A stretch of 64,000 nt of DNA from Oleispira sp963933055 (GTDB lineage Bacteria; Pseudomonadota; Gammaproteobacteria; Pseudomonadales; Oceanobacteraceae), in assembly GCA_963933055.1 (NCBI GenBank), contig CAWVSY010000017.1, positions 1 to 64,000 on the forward strand, given 5' to 3'. The notes below the pieces were generated by a model that did no database searches, was not told the DNA's origin, and saw nothing but the letters and a program-made list of their open reading frames with translations. Shown here piece after piece: positions 44,863 through 53,843 of the stretch (the stretch's first letter is position 1; every line of letters starts with the position of its first letter). A program made the position numbers and the translations under genes.

Positions 44863-45462
44863 TTAAAAACCAAAGCCGCCTTTCTCTTGTAGTTTTTTAA
44901 TTTTCTTCTGACCGTTCCATACTTCACGGTTATTGGCCATATCAATTAATTTCATATCCACCTGGTAGAAAGTAACTCGATCATCACCAACTTGGTCAAC
45001 AATGGAATTAATACTGCCTGAAATAGCAAAATCTGCGGCTTGCTCTCTGCCTTGCTCTTTCGCTTTAGCCGCATTTAATTCTTGATCTTGACGCTCATCA
45101 CGAATTGATTGACGCTCTTCTCCACCCGCAACAAAATCAGCTCGGCCAGAACGAATAACCGAACGCTTGATATCATTCACGAAAGTATCAATCGCTATGT
45201 GCTCATGAGACTTATTTGAGATGCGCTGAATAATAATCGTTGGGCGGGTATTATTGTTTAACTCAAAATCACCCGCCCAAGGAAATGACAACATATCGGT
45301 AATCATTTCTTCAGCAACCAACTGAGAATCTTTAGCATTCCAGCGATCAGATAGCGCAATCTCTTCATTCGTATCAACACGAGTCACTCGGGTTGAGCAA
45401 CCAACAACCGTAACAGCAATCGCTGCGATCATTAATATTTTGGCCTGTTTAATCAAAGTCAT
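44863..45462 (-). CDS. lpoB: Penicillin-binding protein activator LpoB
   Basis: A lipoprotein of about 199 residues with lipobox VVGC, followed by the LpoB domain. LpoB spans the periplasm from the outer membrane and activates the bifunctional synthase PBP1B. Typical segments are LSDRWNAKDSQLVAEEMI, RPTIIIQRISNKSHEHI, and the C-terminal ITFYQVDMKLID-like stretch ending MANNREVWNGQKKIKK. Two ATGs are available; ATG 45460-45462 is six bases after AAGGAA, while the upstream one (45468) touches it. It sits between the COG3014 and LPP20 lipoprotein genes, all leftward. Confidence 0.9.
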   Translation of the reverse strand: MTLIKQAKILMIAAIAVTVVGCSTRVTRVDTNEEIALSDRWNAKDSQLVAEEMITDMLSFPWAGDFELNNNTRPTIIIQRISNKSHEHIAIDTFVNDIKRSVIRSGRADFVAGGEERQSIRDERQDQELNAAKAKEQGREQAADFAISGSINSIVDQVGDDRVTFYQVDMKLIDMANNREVWNGQKKIKKLQEKGGFGF

Positions 45463-45500
45463 GTTCATTTCCTTGTGGGAATATTGAGGTTAATTTGTGT

Positions 45501-47267
45501 TTATTGCGCGGTAAGCGCAACAGGGGTTAATTCAGTATCCGTCTTATTCGTAGTCAGCGCATCTTTCGCTTTTAAATTAGGCATTGAGCGTACCTGCACG
45601 ACTTGAATTTCATTTTCTTGCAAAACAATTTGTCGATTCTGCTTAATTGCAGGTTTACCCTTATGAACCACTGAGTTAATAGCCACTTCGTGGTTACCTG
45701 CATCCAGCGGAATCCGCGTCACCCGAATTTCAAACGGTAACATTAGCCAGTTTCTTGTTTCCGCCGCATCGGTTAGCTGGCTCGCAAGACGGCCAACACC
45801 GGCTAATAAACTGGCAAAATCACCACCCGCCATTTCCGCAGTTTTCTGTGCGGTTAAGGCTTTAAATGAACCTCGAGCTAAGGCCAACTCTATGTCGCTA
45901 CTGGCTTCTAATATTTGTTCATTGATGCCCATAATTGCAGGATTTGAGGCGGGTTTCAAAGCATAATTTTTACCATCAACCACCGCAAATGAATCACCTG
46001 GCTTGTTTCTAGGTGATTCATAATAAGGCACGGTAATTCTTAACCCAGGCCCAATCGCATTCAGCAATCCCATGTCCGTTATGTTTTGCCAAGCGGGACC
46101 AAGGTAAATTGTTTTTTTAAAGCCATTGAGGTTAAAGCCATGAAAAGATGCATCGTAATAGTTAATCGCCATATCTAACAAGCTTTTATCGGCATAAACC
46201 AAGTAGAACCAAGCAAGTACATCTAAGGGTTGATTTGTGCCTATAACATAAGGACGCAGCTCTAATGATTTAGTATAAGGGTTGGCACGTAGCTCAATGT
46301 TCATTTCTTTGCGATGAGGCACGACACCCACATGTTCAACAATAATGACCTGTGATTTGTCATCGTAATTAGACAGTTGATCGATTTCTTTTTGAGACAG
46401 TTTCTTTTTTGCTAAGCGTGGCCATTCATTTTCGTAATCACCCGATAGCCGCATCATTCTTACAACATCAAACCATGCTTGCTTGGTCATGCTATCACCC
46501 AGCTTAAATTGCTTAGCAAAACCATCTTCATAAGAAGTCGCGGCTTTTTGATAGCTGATGCGAGCATCATCGTATTCTTTATTCATTTCGTAAGTGATGC
46601 CCGTTAAATAATGGGCCATTGCATCGTCTCGATATTCTAATTGTCTTGAGTCAATTAGATCGCGACGAAGCTTATAAAAGATATCTAATAGTGTGGATAA
46701 TACCCGCGTGTCATCTTTTAAATCGGTATAGTTGCCTTTATCAGAATTTAAAGCGTTCAGTCGAATACCGAGTTTACGAGACTCTATTCGCGCATTTTCA
46801 ATAGCATCTAGGTAGTCGTTACGCGTCGCTGCTGAATGACTTAGGGCAATGTAGTTCAGCGCTTTATAATAATTGATGAAGACTTTTTCGAAATCGGCAC
46901 CGGCATAATCTCCCTGCCTTGGGTTTGTCATAAAGGCCGCCATGGTATTGCTGATACTGGTGGTTTCCAAACGTTCAGCAATAACATCCGCTTTTTCTAA
47001 TAGTTGATTACTCTCGAGATATTGACCCTGTAAATGCTTTAAAACCGCAAGCTCCATATGAAACAATAAACGGTCAGCGCCCACTGGATTCAGCGATGAT
47101 TGGAGCTTTTTTTCGGCAACATCATAGTCTCCTGATTTGGCCGCATTAAGGGCGCCATCAATACCTTGTCCGTAAGTCGCACAGCCTGATAGAAAAATGC
47201 TGATTAAAATCACAGGAAAAAGAAGCAATTTCTGCAAAGCGCTCATAGGGCTAGACATACTATCCAT
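45501..47267 (-). CDS. COG3014 family lipoprotein
   Basis: A lipoprotein of about 588 residues with lipobox LSGC and then TPR-like helical repeats over about residues 30-270 (ALNAAKSGDYDVAEKKL, VLKHLQGQYLESNQLLEKA, LTGITYEMNKEYDDARISY). The C-terminal half is beta-rich. This matches the COG3014 group, which is often encoded beside lpoB. Several in-frame ATGs lie between 47246 and 47276 and none has an excellent ribosome site, so the start is uncertain within about ten codons. The function is unknown; the gene order suggests a role in envelope or peptidoglycan assembly. Confidence 0.8.
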   Translation of the reverse strand: MDSMSSPMSALQKLLLFPVILISIFLSGCATYGQGIDGALNAAKSGDYDVAEKKLQSSLNPVGADRLLFHMELAVLKHLQGQYLESNQLLEKADVIAERLETTSISNTMAAFMTNPRQGDYAGADFEKVFINYYKALNYIALSHSAATRNDYLDAIENARIESRKLGIRLNALNSDKGNYTDLKDDTRVLSTLLDIFYKLRRDLIDSRQLEYRDDAMAHYLTGITYEMNKEYDDARISYQKAATSYEDGFAKQFKLGDSMTKQAWFDVVRMMRLSGDYENEWPRLAKKKLSQKEIDQLSNYDDKSQVIIVEHVGVVPHRKEMNIELRANPYTKSLELRPYVIGTNQPLDVLAWFYLVYADKSLLDMAINYYDASFHGFNLNGFKKTIYLGPAWQNITDMGLLNAIGPGLRITVPYYESPRNKPGDSFAVVDGKNYALKPASNPAIMGINEQILEASSDIELALARGSFKALTAQKTAEMAGGDFASLLAGVGRLASQLTDAAETRNWLMLPFEIRVTRIPLDAGNHEVAINSVVHKGKPAIKQNRQIVLQENEIQVVQVRSMPNLKAKDALTTNKTDTELTPVALTAQ

Positions 47268-47282
47268 GTAATACATTATCCG

Positions 47283-47314
47283 TTGGTTAAACAGTCCATT
47301 GGTTAAACGGTCCA
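47283..47314. repeat. 16-bp tandem duplication at a gene junction
   Basis: Two adjacent 16-base copies of TTGGTTAAAC(A/G)GTCCA differ at one base. The right copy contains the stop codon of the hydrolase gene (TAA on the minus strand), the left copy lies between the hydrolase stop and the COG3014 start. This looks like a slippage duplication. Confidence 0.7.
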
Positions 47315-48277
47315 TTTTAATTGTGTTTTTAGCCATTCAAAGGCTTCAGTCCTTTTATCAAGGGCTTCGTTGACGAGCTGATGCCTCCCATCTTTAATTA
47401 ATAATAGCGCTCGCTGAGGAAATTTCTGCAGTAAGAGAGGCATATTATGACGCCATTCGACGGTTTCGTCTTTATCCCCTTGAACGATATTAATCACAAC
47501 GTCGGAAGGTGCGCTCAACTCGATCATTCGAATCCATCGTTTTAGTGCGCCGACCCATGTTACTGACAAGGCAAGTGGCTGCAAGGGATCGTTTTCGGCA
47601 ATGAAGCGTAAAAACTCTATATTGCCAGAATTGGAGGTGAAGTTTCTTTTCAGCTGTTTAATAAAGGGGCGCAATATCGTATGCAATAATTTTGCACTGC
47701 TCCAGCCACAAGGGCGAACCAAGGGTGAAAATAACGATATTCCGGCAAAGGGTGAATCACTTTGGCTAATATTTCGGGTTAACAAATAATTGATAATAAT
47801 CGCGCCACCGGTGCTCTGGCCAAACACATAAAAGTTATTAGCGTCTGCTAATAAATTTTGCTGGCACTGCTCGACCATCAAAGAAAAAATTTCGTCATAT
47901 TCACGAAAGCTGCTAATCGATGCGCGGTCTCCTGTCGATAAACCGTGCCCTGGCAGATCATAAGCAACCACATTGAGCCCTTGCTCTAAGCAAAATTCAA
48001 TTAAACCACCATAAATACCCACATGATCATAATAGCCATGCACTAATAGCGCGGTGCCCGTGGCATTGTCTTGCAAATAAACATGCGTCGCTAATTGATA
48101 GCCACCAACAGACAAACTGCCAAGGTGATGACTAATATTGTCATGATTTTCAGAAAAATCTATTTTGTAATAATGTAGATAGCGCTGCTGGGCTGGGGAT
48201 AATTCTGGCAGGTTTTGCCAGTCAAGAGGCTTTAGCGCATGCTGTAATTCAGTGCTATCCCAGTTTGGCGTTTTCAA
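47303..48277 (-). CDS. Alpha/beta hydrolase, lysophospholipase-like
   Basis: A 324-residue alpha/beta hydrolase of the monoglyceride lipase/lysophospholipase type. The oxyanion HGYYDH (about 76-81), nucleophile elbow GQSTGG with Ser at about residue 152, the acid in QGDKDETV near 269-276 and the histidine in DGRHQLVNE near 297-305 complete the triad. There is no signal peptide. The frame begins at a TTG (48275-48277) directly behind an in-frame stop; AGGA lies eight bases ahead, so a TTG start is plausible. It is leftward and just upstream of the COG3014-lpoB-LPP20 genes and may be cotranscribed with them. Confidence 0.82.
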   Translation of the reverse strand: MKTPNWDSTELQHALKPLDWQNLPELSPAQQRYLHYYKIDFSENHDNISHHLGSLSVGGYQLATHVYLQDNATGTALLVHGYYDHVGIYGGLIEFCLEQGLNVVAYDLPGHGLSTGDRASISSFREYDEIFSLMVEQCQQNLLADANNFYVFGQSTGGAIIINYLLTRNISQSDSPFAGISLFSPLVRPCGWSSAKLLHTILRPFIKQLKRNFTSNSGNIEFLRFIAENDPLQPLALSVTWVGALKRWIRMIELSAPSDVVINIVQGDKDETVEWRHNMPLLLQKFPQRALLLIKDGRHQLVNEALDKRTEAFEWLKTQLKWTV

Positions 48278-48420
48278 TCATCATGTCCTATTGGCTATTT
48301 TTAATACTACATTAAGAGTAGCAAGCATCTGTCTCTATTACCTAGAGTGTAAAGCAAAATGCAGGCGCACTAAACTGCAAGATAGAGGGACGACAAGGCA
48401 ACTGAGATGCAGGGCATAAA

Positions 48421-48453
48421 AAAACCGCTACTTGTTGCCAAGTAACGGTTTTT
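48421..48453. terminator. Bidirectional terminator downstream of glnA
   Basis: A 14-base-pair stem with one mismatch (48421-48434 with 48439-48452) and a four-base loop has A/T runs on both sides, so it can end leftward transcription from glnA, 37 bases after the glnA stop. Confidence 0.85.
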
Positions 48454-48489
48454 CTTACTACTACAGTCTAGGCTAAAAAAGCCAAAAAC

Positions 48490-49896
48490 TTATAGAGAGT
48501 AGTACATGTCGAATTCTACTGGGTGAGTAGTTTGTTCAACACGGTAAACGTCTTCCATCGCTAGGTCGATGTAAGCGCCGATCATGTCTTCAGTGAAAAC
48601 ACCACCTTCAGTTAAGAAGCTCATGTCTTCTTTCAAGTGATCGATCGCTTCACGCAAGCTGCCAGCAACTTGTGGAATTGCAGCCGCTTCTTCAGCTGGC
48701 AAGTCGTACAAATCTTTATCCGCAGCATCGCCAGGGTGAATCTTGTTTTTGATACCGTCGATACCAGCCATCAACATAGCAGCGAATGCTAGGTATGGGT
48801 TAGCCATTGGATCAGGGAAACGAGCTTCAATACGCTTGCCTTTTGGAGACGCAACGTAAGGAATACGGATAGAAGCAGAACGGTTACGTGCAGAATACGC
48901 AAGCATTACTGGCGCTTCAAAACCTGGAATAAGACGCTTGTAAGAGTTCGTTGATGGGTTCGTGAACGCATTCAACGCTTTAGCGTGCTTGATGATACCA
49001 CCGATGTAGTAAAGAGCCATTTCGCTCAATCCTGCATAGCTATCACCAGCAAATTGGTTTTCGCCGTCTTTCCAGAAAGACTGGTGTACGTGCATACCAG
49101 AACCGTTATCACCGATAACTGGCTTAGGCATGAACGTCGCTGTCTTGCCATAGGCAGCCGCAACGTTATGAATAACGTACTTAAGCATTTGAACTTCATC
49201 AGCTTTCTTAACGAGAGTATTGAACTTAACGCCAATCTCATTCTGGTTAGCCGTCGCCACTTCGTGGTGATGTACTTCTACATCAAGACCGATAGCCATC
49301 ATAGTATTACACATAGCAGCACGCATATCGTGAGAGCTGTCTACAGGTGGTACTGGGAAGTAGCCGCCTTTAACGGTTGGGCGGTGGCCCATGTTACCGC
49401 CTTCAATTTTAGCGCCAGAGTTCCAAGCAGCTTCTTCAGAATTGATTTTGTAGAAGTTGCCAGACATGTCTGCGCCCCAACGTACATCATCAAAGATAAA
49501 GAATTCTGGCTCAGGACCAAAGAATGCTGTATCGCCAAGACCTGTTGTTTGCAAGAATGCTTCAGCACGCTTAGCAACAGAACGAGGATCGCGATCGTAA
49601 CCTTGCATAGTAGAAGGTTCGATAATGTCGCAACGTAAAATCAAAGTCGCGTCTTCAGTGAACGGGTCAAGGAAAGACGTCGTATCATCTGGAAGAAGAA
49701 TCATGTCAGATTCGTTAATACCTTTCCAACCAGAAATAGAAGAGCCATCAAACATTTGGCCTACTTCAAAAAATTCTTCATCAACATAGCTAGAAGGAAT
49801 AGAAACGTGGTGCTCTTTACCTTTAGTATCCGTAAAACGTAAGTCAACCCACTTAACGTCGTTCTCTTTGATCAAGTTCAAAGTATTTACTGACAT
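48490..49896 (-). CDS. glnA: Glutamine synthetase type I
   Basis: A 468-residue GSI-beta glutamine synthetase, a dodecamer forming glutamine from glutamate, ammonia and ATP. The signature FDGSSI (49-54), the ATP-site KPVIGDNGSGMHVHQS and the glutamate-site NRSASIRIP are present. Y397 in DLYDLP is the adenylylation site used by GlnE, whose gene is at 11646-14672. A consensus sigma-54 promoter lies about 66 bases upstream with two NtrC-like sites further up. No ntrB/ntrC genes follow; a terminator does. Confidence 0.98.
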   Translation of the reverse strand: MSVNTLNLIKENDVKWVDLRFTDTKGKEHHVSIPSSYVDEEFFEVGQMFDGSSISGWKGINESDMILLPDDTTSFLDPFTEDATLILRCDIIEPSTMQGYDRDPRSVAKRAEAFLQTTGLGDTAFFGPEPEFFIFDDVRWGADMSGNFYKINSEEAAWNSGAKIEGGNMGHRPTVKGGYFPVPPVDSSHDMRAAMCNTMMAIGLDVEVHHHEVATANQNEIGVKFNTLVKKADEVQMLKYVIHNVAAAYGKTATFMPKPVIGDNGSGMHVHQSFWKDGENQFAGDSYAGLSEMALYYIGGIIKHAKALNAFTNPSTNSYKRLIPGFEAPVMLAYSARNRSASIRIPYVASPKGKRIEARFPDPMANPYLAFAAMLMAGIDGIKNKIHPGDAADKDLYDLPAEEAAAIPQVAGSLREAIDHLKEDMSFLTEGGVFTEDMIGAYIDLAMEDVYRVEQTTHPVEFDMYYSL

Positions 49897-49972
49897 CTTT
49901 AGTCTCCAGATGTATTTTTATCTATTTAGCGGTCCACACAATTGGGGCCACCACCAAGTTTAATATTTAAAT

Positions 49973-49988
49973 AGCAACTACTGTGCCA
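49973..49988 (-). promoter_or_regulatory. Sigma-54 promoter of glnA
   Basis: On the minus strand the sequence TGGCACAGTAGTTGCT matches the sigma-54 consensus TGGCAC-N5-TTGCW at every defined base. Transcription would start near 49962, leaving a 5' leader of about 65 bases before glnA. It indicates nitrogen-controlled expression by an NtrC-type activator. Confidence 0.88.
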
Positions 49989-50016
49989 TTTAAAAAAACC
50001 ACAACTAAGCTGATGA

Positions 50017-50037
50017 TTTCAAGGTTTAAGCTTGAAA
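50017..50037. promoter_or_regulatory. Perfect 7-bp inverted repeat in the glnA control region
   Basis: TTTCAAG (50017-50023) and CTTGAAA (50031-50037) form a perfect inverted repeat centred near -65 of the sigma-54 start, between the NtrC-like sites and the promoter. It could bind a repressor or architectural protein; no known factor is assigned. Confidence 0.35.
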
Positions 50038-50050
50038 CAATCACAATTAA

Positions 50051-50097
50051 CGCACCAAAAATGGGCGTAGAAAATAATACAGACCTAAATTGGTGCA
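50051..50097 (-). promoter_or_regulatory. Two NtrC-like enhancer sites upstream of glnA
   Basis: GCACCA-N4-TGGGCG at 50052-50067 and GACCTA-N4-TGGTGC-type sequence at 50082-50097 each carry one good NtrC half-site (GCACCA or TGGTGC) and one weaker half. Their centres are about 31 bases (three helical turns) apart, near -97 and -128 from the sigma-54 start, similar to the E. coli glnA enhancer spacing. Confidence 0.6.
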
Positions 50098-50246
50098 CAG
50101 ATGTAAATATTAGATAAGCACACTGTGGATTGCCCCATTATAGGTTCATCTGTGCCCCAAGATAAAACTTTATTAGCACAAAAACAGGGCTTTCTTATTT
50201 TTTACCTTTTTTTGTACATGAATTAACCAACTTTATTTCATTTTTA

Positions 50247-50276
50247 TCAACATTCTCTCCTTACCTCATGTATAAT
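50247..50276 (+). promoter_or_regulatory. Probable sigma-70 promoter of typA
   Basis: A perfect TATAAT (50271-50276) has TCAACA (50247-50252) 18 bases upstream as a moderate -35. The 5' leader would be about 70 bases. The rest of the 458-base glnA-typA gap is filled by the glnA control elements and AT-rich sequence. Confidence 0.6.
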
Positions 50277-50354
50277 CGCGGCCTTTTATAGCCAAGCCCA
50301 ATCAAACTAGCACTTTCGCTTAGTCTTCCGGGCCATAACTCAGGGTCCCTTATT

Positions 50355-52172
50355 GTGATCGAGAACTTACGTAATATCGCCATCATTGCTCACGTTGACC
50401 ATGGTAAAACTACCTTGGTTGACAAGTTGCTTGAACAATCAGGTTCACTTGAGCGTAACCAAGCGGGCGAACGAGTCATGGACTCGAACGACCAAGAAAA
50501 AGAGCGTGGAATTACCATTCTTGCAAAAAACACGGCAATCGAATGGAACGACTACCGCATTAACATCATCGATACTCCTGGACACGCCGACTTTGGTGGT
50601 GAAGTGGAACGTGTTATGTCGATGGTAGATTCTGTTTGCCTTATCGTTGACGCAATCGATGGCCCTATGCCTCAGACTCGCTTCGTAACGCAAAAAGCAT
50701 TCGAGAAGGGCTTGCGCCCAATCGTTGTAATCAACAAGGTTGACCGTCCTGGATCTCGTCCAGAATGGGTTGCTGACCAAGTTTTTGATCTTTTCGACCG
50801 TTTAGGTGGAACTGACGAGCAGTTAGATTTCCCAATCATCTATGCTTCTGCAATCAATGGTATCGCGGGTACAGATCCAGATGAGATGGCGGAAGATATG
50901 ACGCCATTGTTCCAAATGATCGTTGATCATGTTGAAGCACCTAAGGTAAACGCTGAAGGTCCTTTGCAAATGCAAATTTCTGCATTGGATTACGACAGCT
51001 TCGTTGGTGTTATCGGTGTTGGCCGAATCACTCGCGGTAAGTTAAAGCCAGGTACTGACGTACAAGTGGTTGATGCTGAAGGCAATGTTCGTAAAGCTCG
51101 CGTACAAGACGTTAAAGGCTTTAAAGGTCTTGACCGTGTTACGACTAATGATGCACAAGCTGGCGACATCGTTTGTATCTCGGGTATCGACAAACTAGGT
51201 ATCTCCGATACTATCTGTGCGATGGACAATGTTGAAGCAATGCCTCCTTTGAGCGTTGATGAGCCAACCGTAAGCATGACCTTCCAAGTAAACAACTCTC
51301 CGTTTGCGGGTAAAGAAGGTAAGTTCGTAACTTCACGTAATATTAAAGACCGCTTAGAAAAAGAATTGATCCATAACGTTGCCTTGCGCGTTGAGCCAGG
51401 CGACTCTCCAGAGAAGTTTAAGGTTTCTGGCCGTGGTGAATTACACCTTTCAGTATTGATCGAAACCATGCGTCGCGAAGGCTTCGAAATGGCGATTGGT
51501 AAGCCTGAAGTTGTTCAGAAGATGGTTGATGGTGAACTTCAAGAGCCTTACGAAGCGGTTATGATCGACATCGAAGAAGAGCACTCTGGCTCTATCATGG
51601 AAGAAATGGGTAACCGTAAAGCTGAAATGACCAACATGGTTCCAGATGGTAAAGGCCGCACACGCCTTGAGTTCATCATGCCTGCTCGTGGTTTAATCGG
51701 CTTCCGCTCTGATTTCCTAACAATGACGTCGGGTTCTGGTATTTTAACCAACGTATTTGATCACTACGGTCCTGTACATAAGAGCTTAGGTTCTACTCGC
51801 CATAACGGCGTAATGGTTTCTATGGTTGCTGGTAAAGTACTTGGTTTCTCTTTGTTCGGCTTGCAGGATCGTGGACGCATGTTCATGGAGCCAGCCGCTG
51901 AAGTTTACGAAGGGCAAATCGTCGGTTTACACAGCCGTGATAACGATCTTTGTGTTAACCCAACTAAAGGTAAGCAGCTTACTAACGTACGTGCTTCTGG
52001 TACGGATGAAGCGATCAACCTAGTACCTGCTATCAAGCATACGCTTGAACAAGCACTTGAATTCATCGAAGATGATGAATTGGTTGAAGTAACACCTGTA
52101 AGCATCCGTCTACGTAAGAAGCATCTTACAGAGACTGACCGTAAGCGCTTTGGTAAGAAAAAAGAGAAGTAA
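50355..52172 (+). CDS. typA: Translational GTPase TypA/BipA
   Basis: A 605-residue ribosome-binding GTPase of the EF-G group, needed for ribosome assembly and growth at low temperature or under stress. The G-domain motifs are AHVDHGKTTL (G1), RGITILAKNT (G2), DTPGHADFGGEV (G3) and NKVDRP (G4). Domains II, III, V and the BipA-specific C-terminal domain follow, ending in a Lys-rich tail. The start is GTG 50355. It is divergent from glnA, as in E. coli, and ends with a strong terminator. Confidence 0.97.
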   Translation: MIENLRNIAIIAHVDHGKTTLVDKLLEQSGSLERNQAGERVMDSNDQEKERGITILAKNTAIEWNDYRINIIDTPGHADFGGEVERVMSMVDSVCLIVDAIDGPMPQTRFVTQKAFEKGLRPIVVINKVDRPGSRPEWVADQVFDLFDRLGGTDEQLDFPIIYASAINGIAGTDPDEMAEDMTPLFQMIVDHVEAPKVNAEGPLQMQISALDYDSFVGVIGVGRITRGKLKPGTDVQVVDAEGNVRKARVQDVKGFKGLDRVTTNDAQAGDIVCISGIDKLGISDTICAMDNVEAMPPLSVDEPTVSMTFQVNNSPFAGKEGKFVTSRNIKDRLEKELIHNVALRVEPGDSPEKFKVSGRGELHLSVLIETMRREGFEMAIGKPEVVQKMVDGELQEPYEAVMIDIEEEHSGSIMEEMGNRKAEMTNMVPDGKGRTRLEFIMPARGLIGFRSDFLTMTSGSGILTNVFDHYGPVHKSLGSTRHNGVMVSMVAGKVLGFSLFGLQDRGRMFMEPAAEVYEGQIVGLHSRDNDLCVNPTKGKQLTNVRASGTDEAINLVPAIKHTLEQALEFIEDDELVEVTPVSIRLRKKHLTETDRKRFGKKKEK

Positions 52173-52215
52173 GATCTTACTTTTCTGATATCAGCTTATT
52201 TTTTATAAGCCGATC

Positions 52216-52256
52216 AAAATCCCAGCTTGATTCATTTCATGCTGGGATTTTTTTTG
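52216..52256 (+). terminator. Rho-independent terminator after typA
   Basis: AAATCCCAGC (52217-52226) pairs with GCTGGGATTT (52241-52250) around a 14-base loop, followed by a T-run to about 52256. Confidence 0.9.
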
Positions 52257-52406
52257 CCTGTCAAAAGCTAAACCTACCGCTTGTCGCCCTTCAATGATTT
52301 GAGACTTAAATCACTAGCATATCTACAGCGCTTCTGATAAAAATAGTACTATCGTACTTATAAAAATAATAATGGGTATCTTCCATGAATACCTACGGAG
52401 ACTAAT

Positions 52407-53774
52407 ATGATAAAAAAATCCCTCGCTATCGCGGTAGGTCTGACCAGCACTCAATTTGCTATTGCCCAAGGTTTTTATGTCGATGAACAGTCAGCACTGC
52501 GCCTAGGTGATGCTTTTTCAGGTGGCGCGGCACAAGCTGATGATGCCTCCACAGCCTTCTACAATCCGGCAGGCTTAATCCGCTTAAAGCAAAAACAAGC
52601 CACTATAAACTTATCAAGCATTGCCATAAGCTCTGAATTCTCGGGCGATTCGACCACTTTAGGCGGAGCGCCGGTTAATGGAGAAAAAGCCAGCTCCGAT
52701 ACCTTCGACCTTTTACCCGCCATTTATTTTTCAGTTCCTATGAGTGAAGACCTCGTATTTGGGGCTTACCTCAATGCTCCTTATGCAACCGGGGCCGATT
52801 TTGGCAATAATAGCACCGCCCGTTACTTTGCTACTGAAAGCAAAATCACCGGCATTGATTTTGGTACGGCTCTGGCTTTTAAAGCGACGGATAATTTATC
52901 GTTTGGTATTAGCATGATTATGCAATACATCAGCGCGACCGTTGCTCAGGCAATCAATACCAGCGCCGCTTGTAAAGGTGCTGAATTAGCCGGACAGTTA
53001 GGCCCTTTTACATGCCCAGCATTAGGAATTAATGACAGTGAACTGGGCCAAACAACATACGATAGTCACTTTGAAATGGAGGGGGATGATTTAAACATTG
53101 GCTTCACCGCCGGTATGCTTTACCAATTCTCGCCAGAAAGCCGTATTGGGCTGCACTATAAAAATCGCATTAGCCATGAACTTCAAGGCACAGCAACAGT
53201 CGATGTGCCTGCAAACGCTCAGACCTTTGGTAATTTGGCAGGTTTAACAACAGCTAAAGCGGATGGTACAGCAACATTAGAAACCCCAAGCCAAGCCAAC
53301 TTAAGTTTTTACCAAGGCTTAGGACTGTTTTCTATACAAGCCGATATTCAATGGACAGATTGGTCGAGCTTTCAAGAGCTGGCCGTAGAGTCTGATAATG
53401 AGGTTGTTCAAGGTGTCGCGACGCCGCAAGTCTATGATTGGGTTGAATCCTATCGCTATTCGATAGGTGGCAGCTACCAGCTCAACCCATCATTAAAGCT
53501 ACGAACAGGGCTTGCCTTGGATCAAAGCCCCATTAAAGATGCTAATACCAAAATCGATTTTGCTTTCGATGACTATAAAGCGCTTTCTTTTGGCCTGACG
53601 TATGACATGAATAAAGACATGGCTTTTGATATTGGTATTCAGAAAACCTTCACCCAAAAACGCACTCTCGCACAAGGCAATACGAGCGATCCCGCGCAAA
53701 ATTTTAGTGCGCTAAGAGGAGATGTCACCACCGACGTCCTTTCATTAGCCGCGGCTATCAATATGAAGTTCTAA
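52407..53774 (+). CDS. FadL/OmpP1-type outer-membrane transport protein
   Basis: A 455-residue outer-membrane beta-barrel of the FadL/TodX family, which takes up long-chain fatty acids or hydrophobic compounds. A signal peptide (cleavage after FAIAQ, about residue 21) is followed by the conserved hatch region GFYVDEQSALRLGDAFSGG, ADDASTAFYNPAGL. The barrel strands alternate polar and hydrophobic residues and the protein ends in an aromatic C-terminal residue (KF), as barrels need for insertion. Substrate is open; hydrocarbon or fatty-acid uptake would suit a marine cell. Good Shine-Dalgarno (GGAG). The gene stands alone. Confidence 0.9.
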   Translation: MIKKSLAIAVGLTSTQFAIAQGFYVDEQSALRLGDAFSGGAAQADDASTAFYNPAGLIRLKQKQATINLSSIAISSEFSGDSTTLGGAPVNGEKASSDTFDLLPAIYFSVPMSEDLVFGAYLNAPYATGADFGNNSTARYFATESKITGIDFGTALAFKATDNLSFGISMIMQYISATVAQAINTSAACKGAELAGQLGPFTCPALGINDSELGQTTYDSHFEMEGDDLNIGFTAGMLYQFSPESRIGLHYKNRISHELQGTATVDVPANAQTFGNLAGLTTAKADGTATLETPSQANLSFYQGLGLFSIQADIQWTDWSSFQELAVESDNEVVQGVATPQVYDWVESYRYSIGGSYQLNPSLKLRTGLALDQSPIKDANTKIDFAFDDYKALSFGLTYDMNKDMAFDIGIQKTFTQKRTLAQGNTSDPAQNFSALRGDVTTDVLSLAAAINMKF

Positions 53775-53843
53775 TAATTAACTGAACTCTCAGATACGGT
53801 TTAGCTTTATAATCTTAAAAACATTATTCGCTAGACCTTAATT

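Noticed and set aside
48985..49638. Long open frame of about 217 codons antisense to glnA
   Set aside because: It mirrors the highly conserved glnA coding sequence, has no ribosome site and an unnatural composition.
50990..51469. Leftward open frame of about 159 codons inside typA
   Set aside because: It is an antisense shadow of a conserved GTPase gene, with no start signals.
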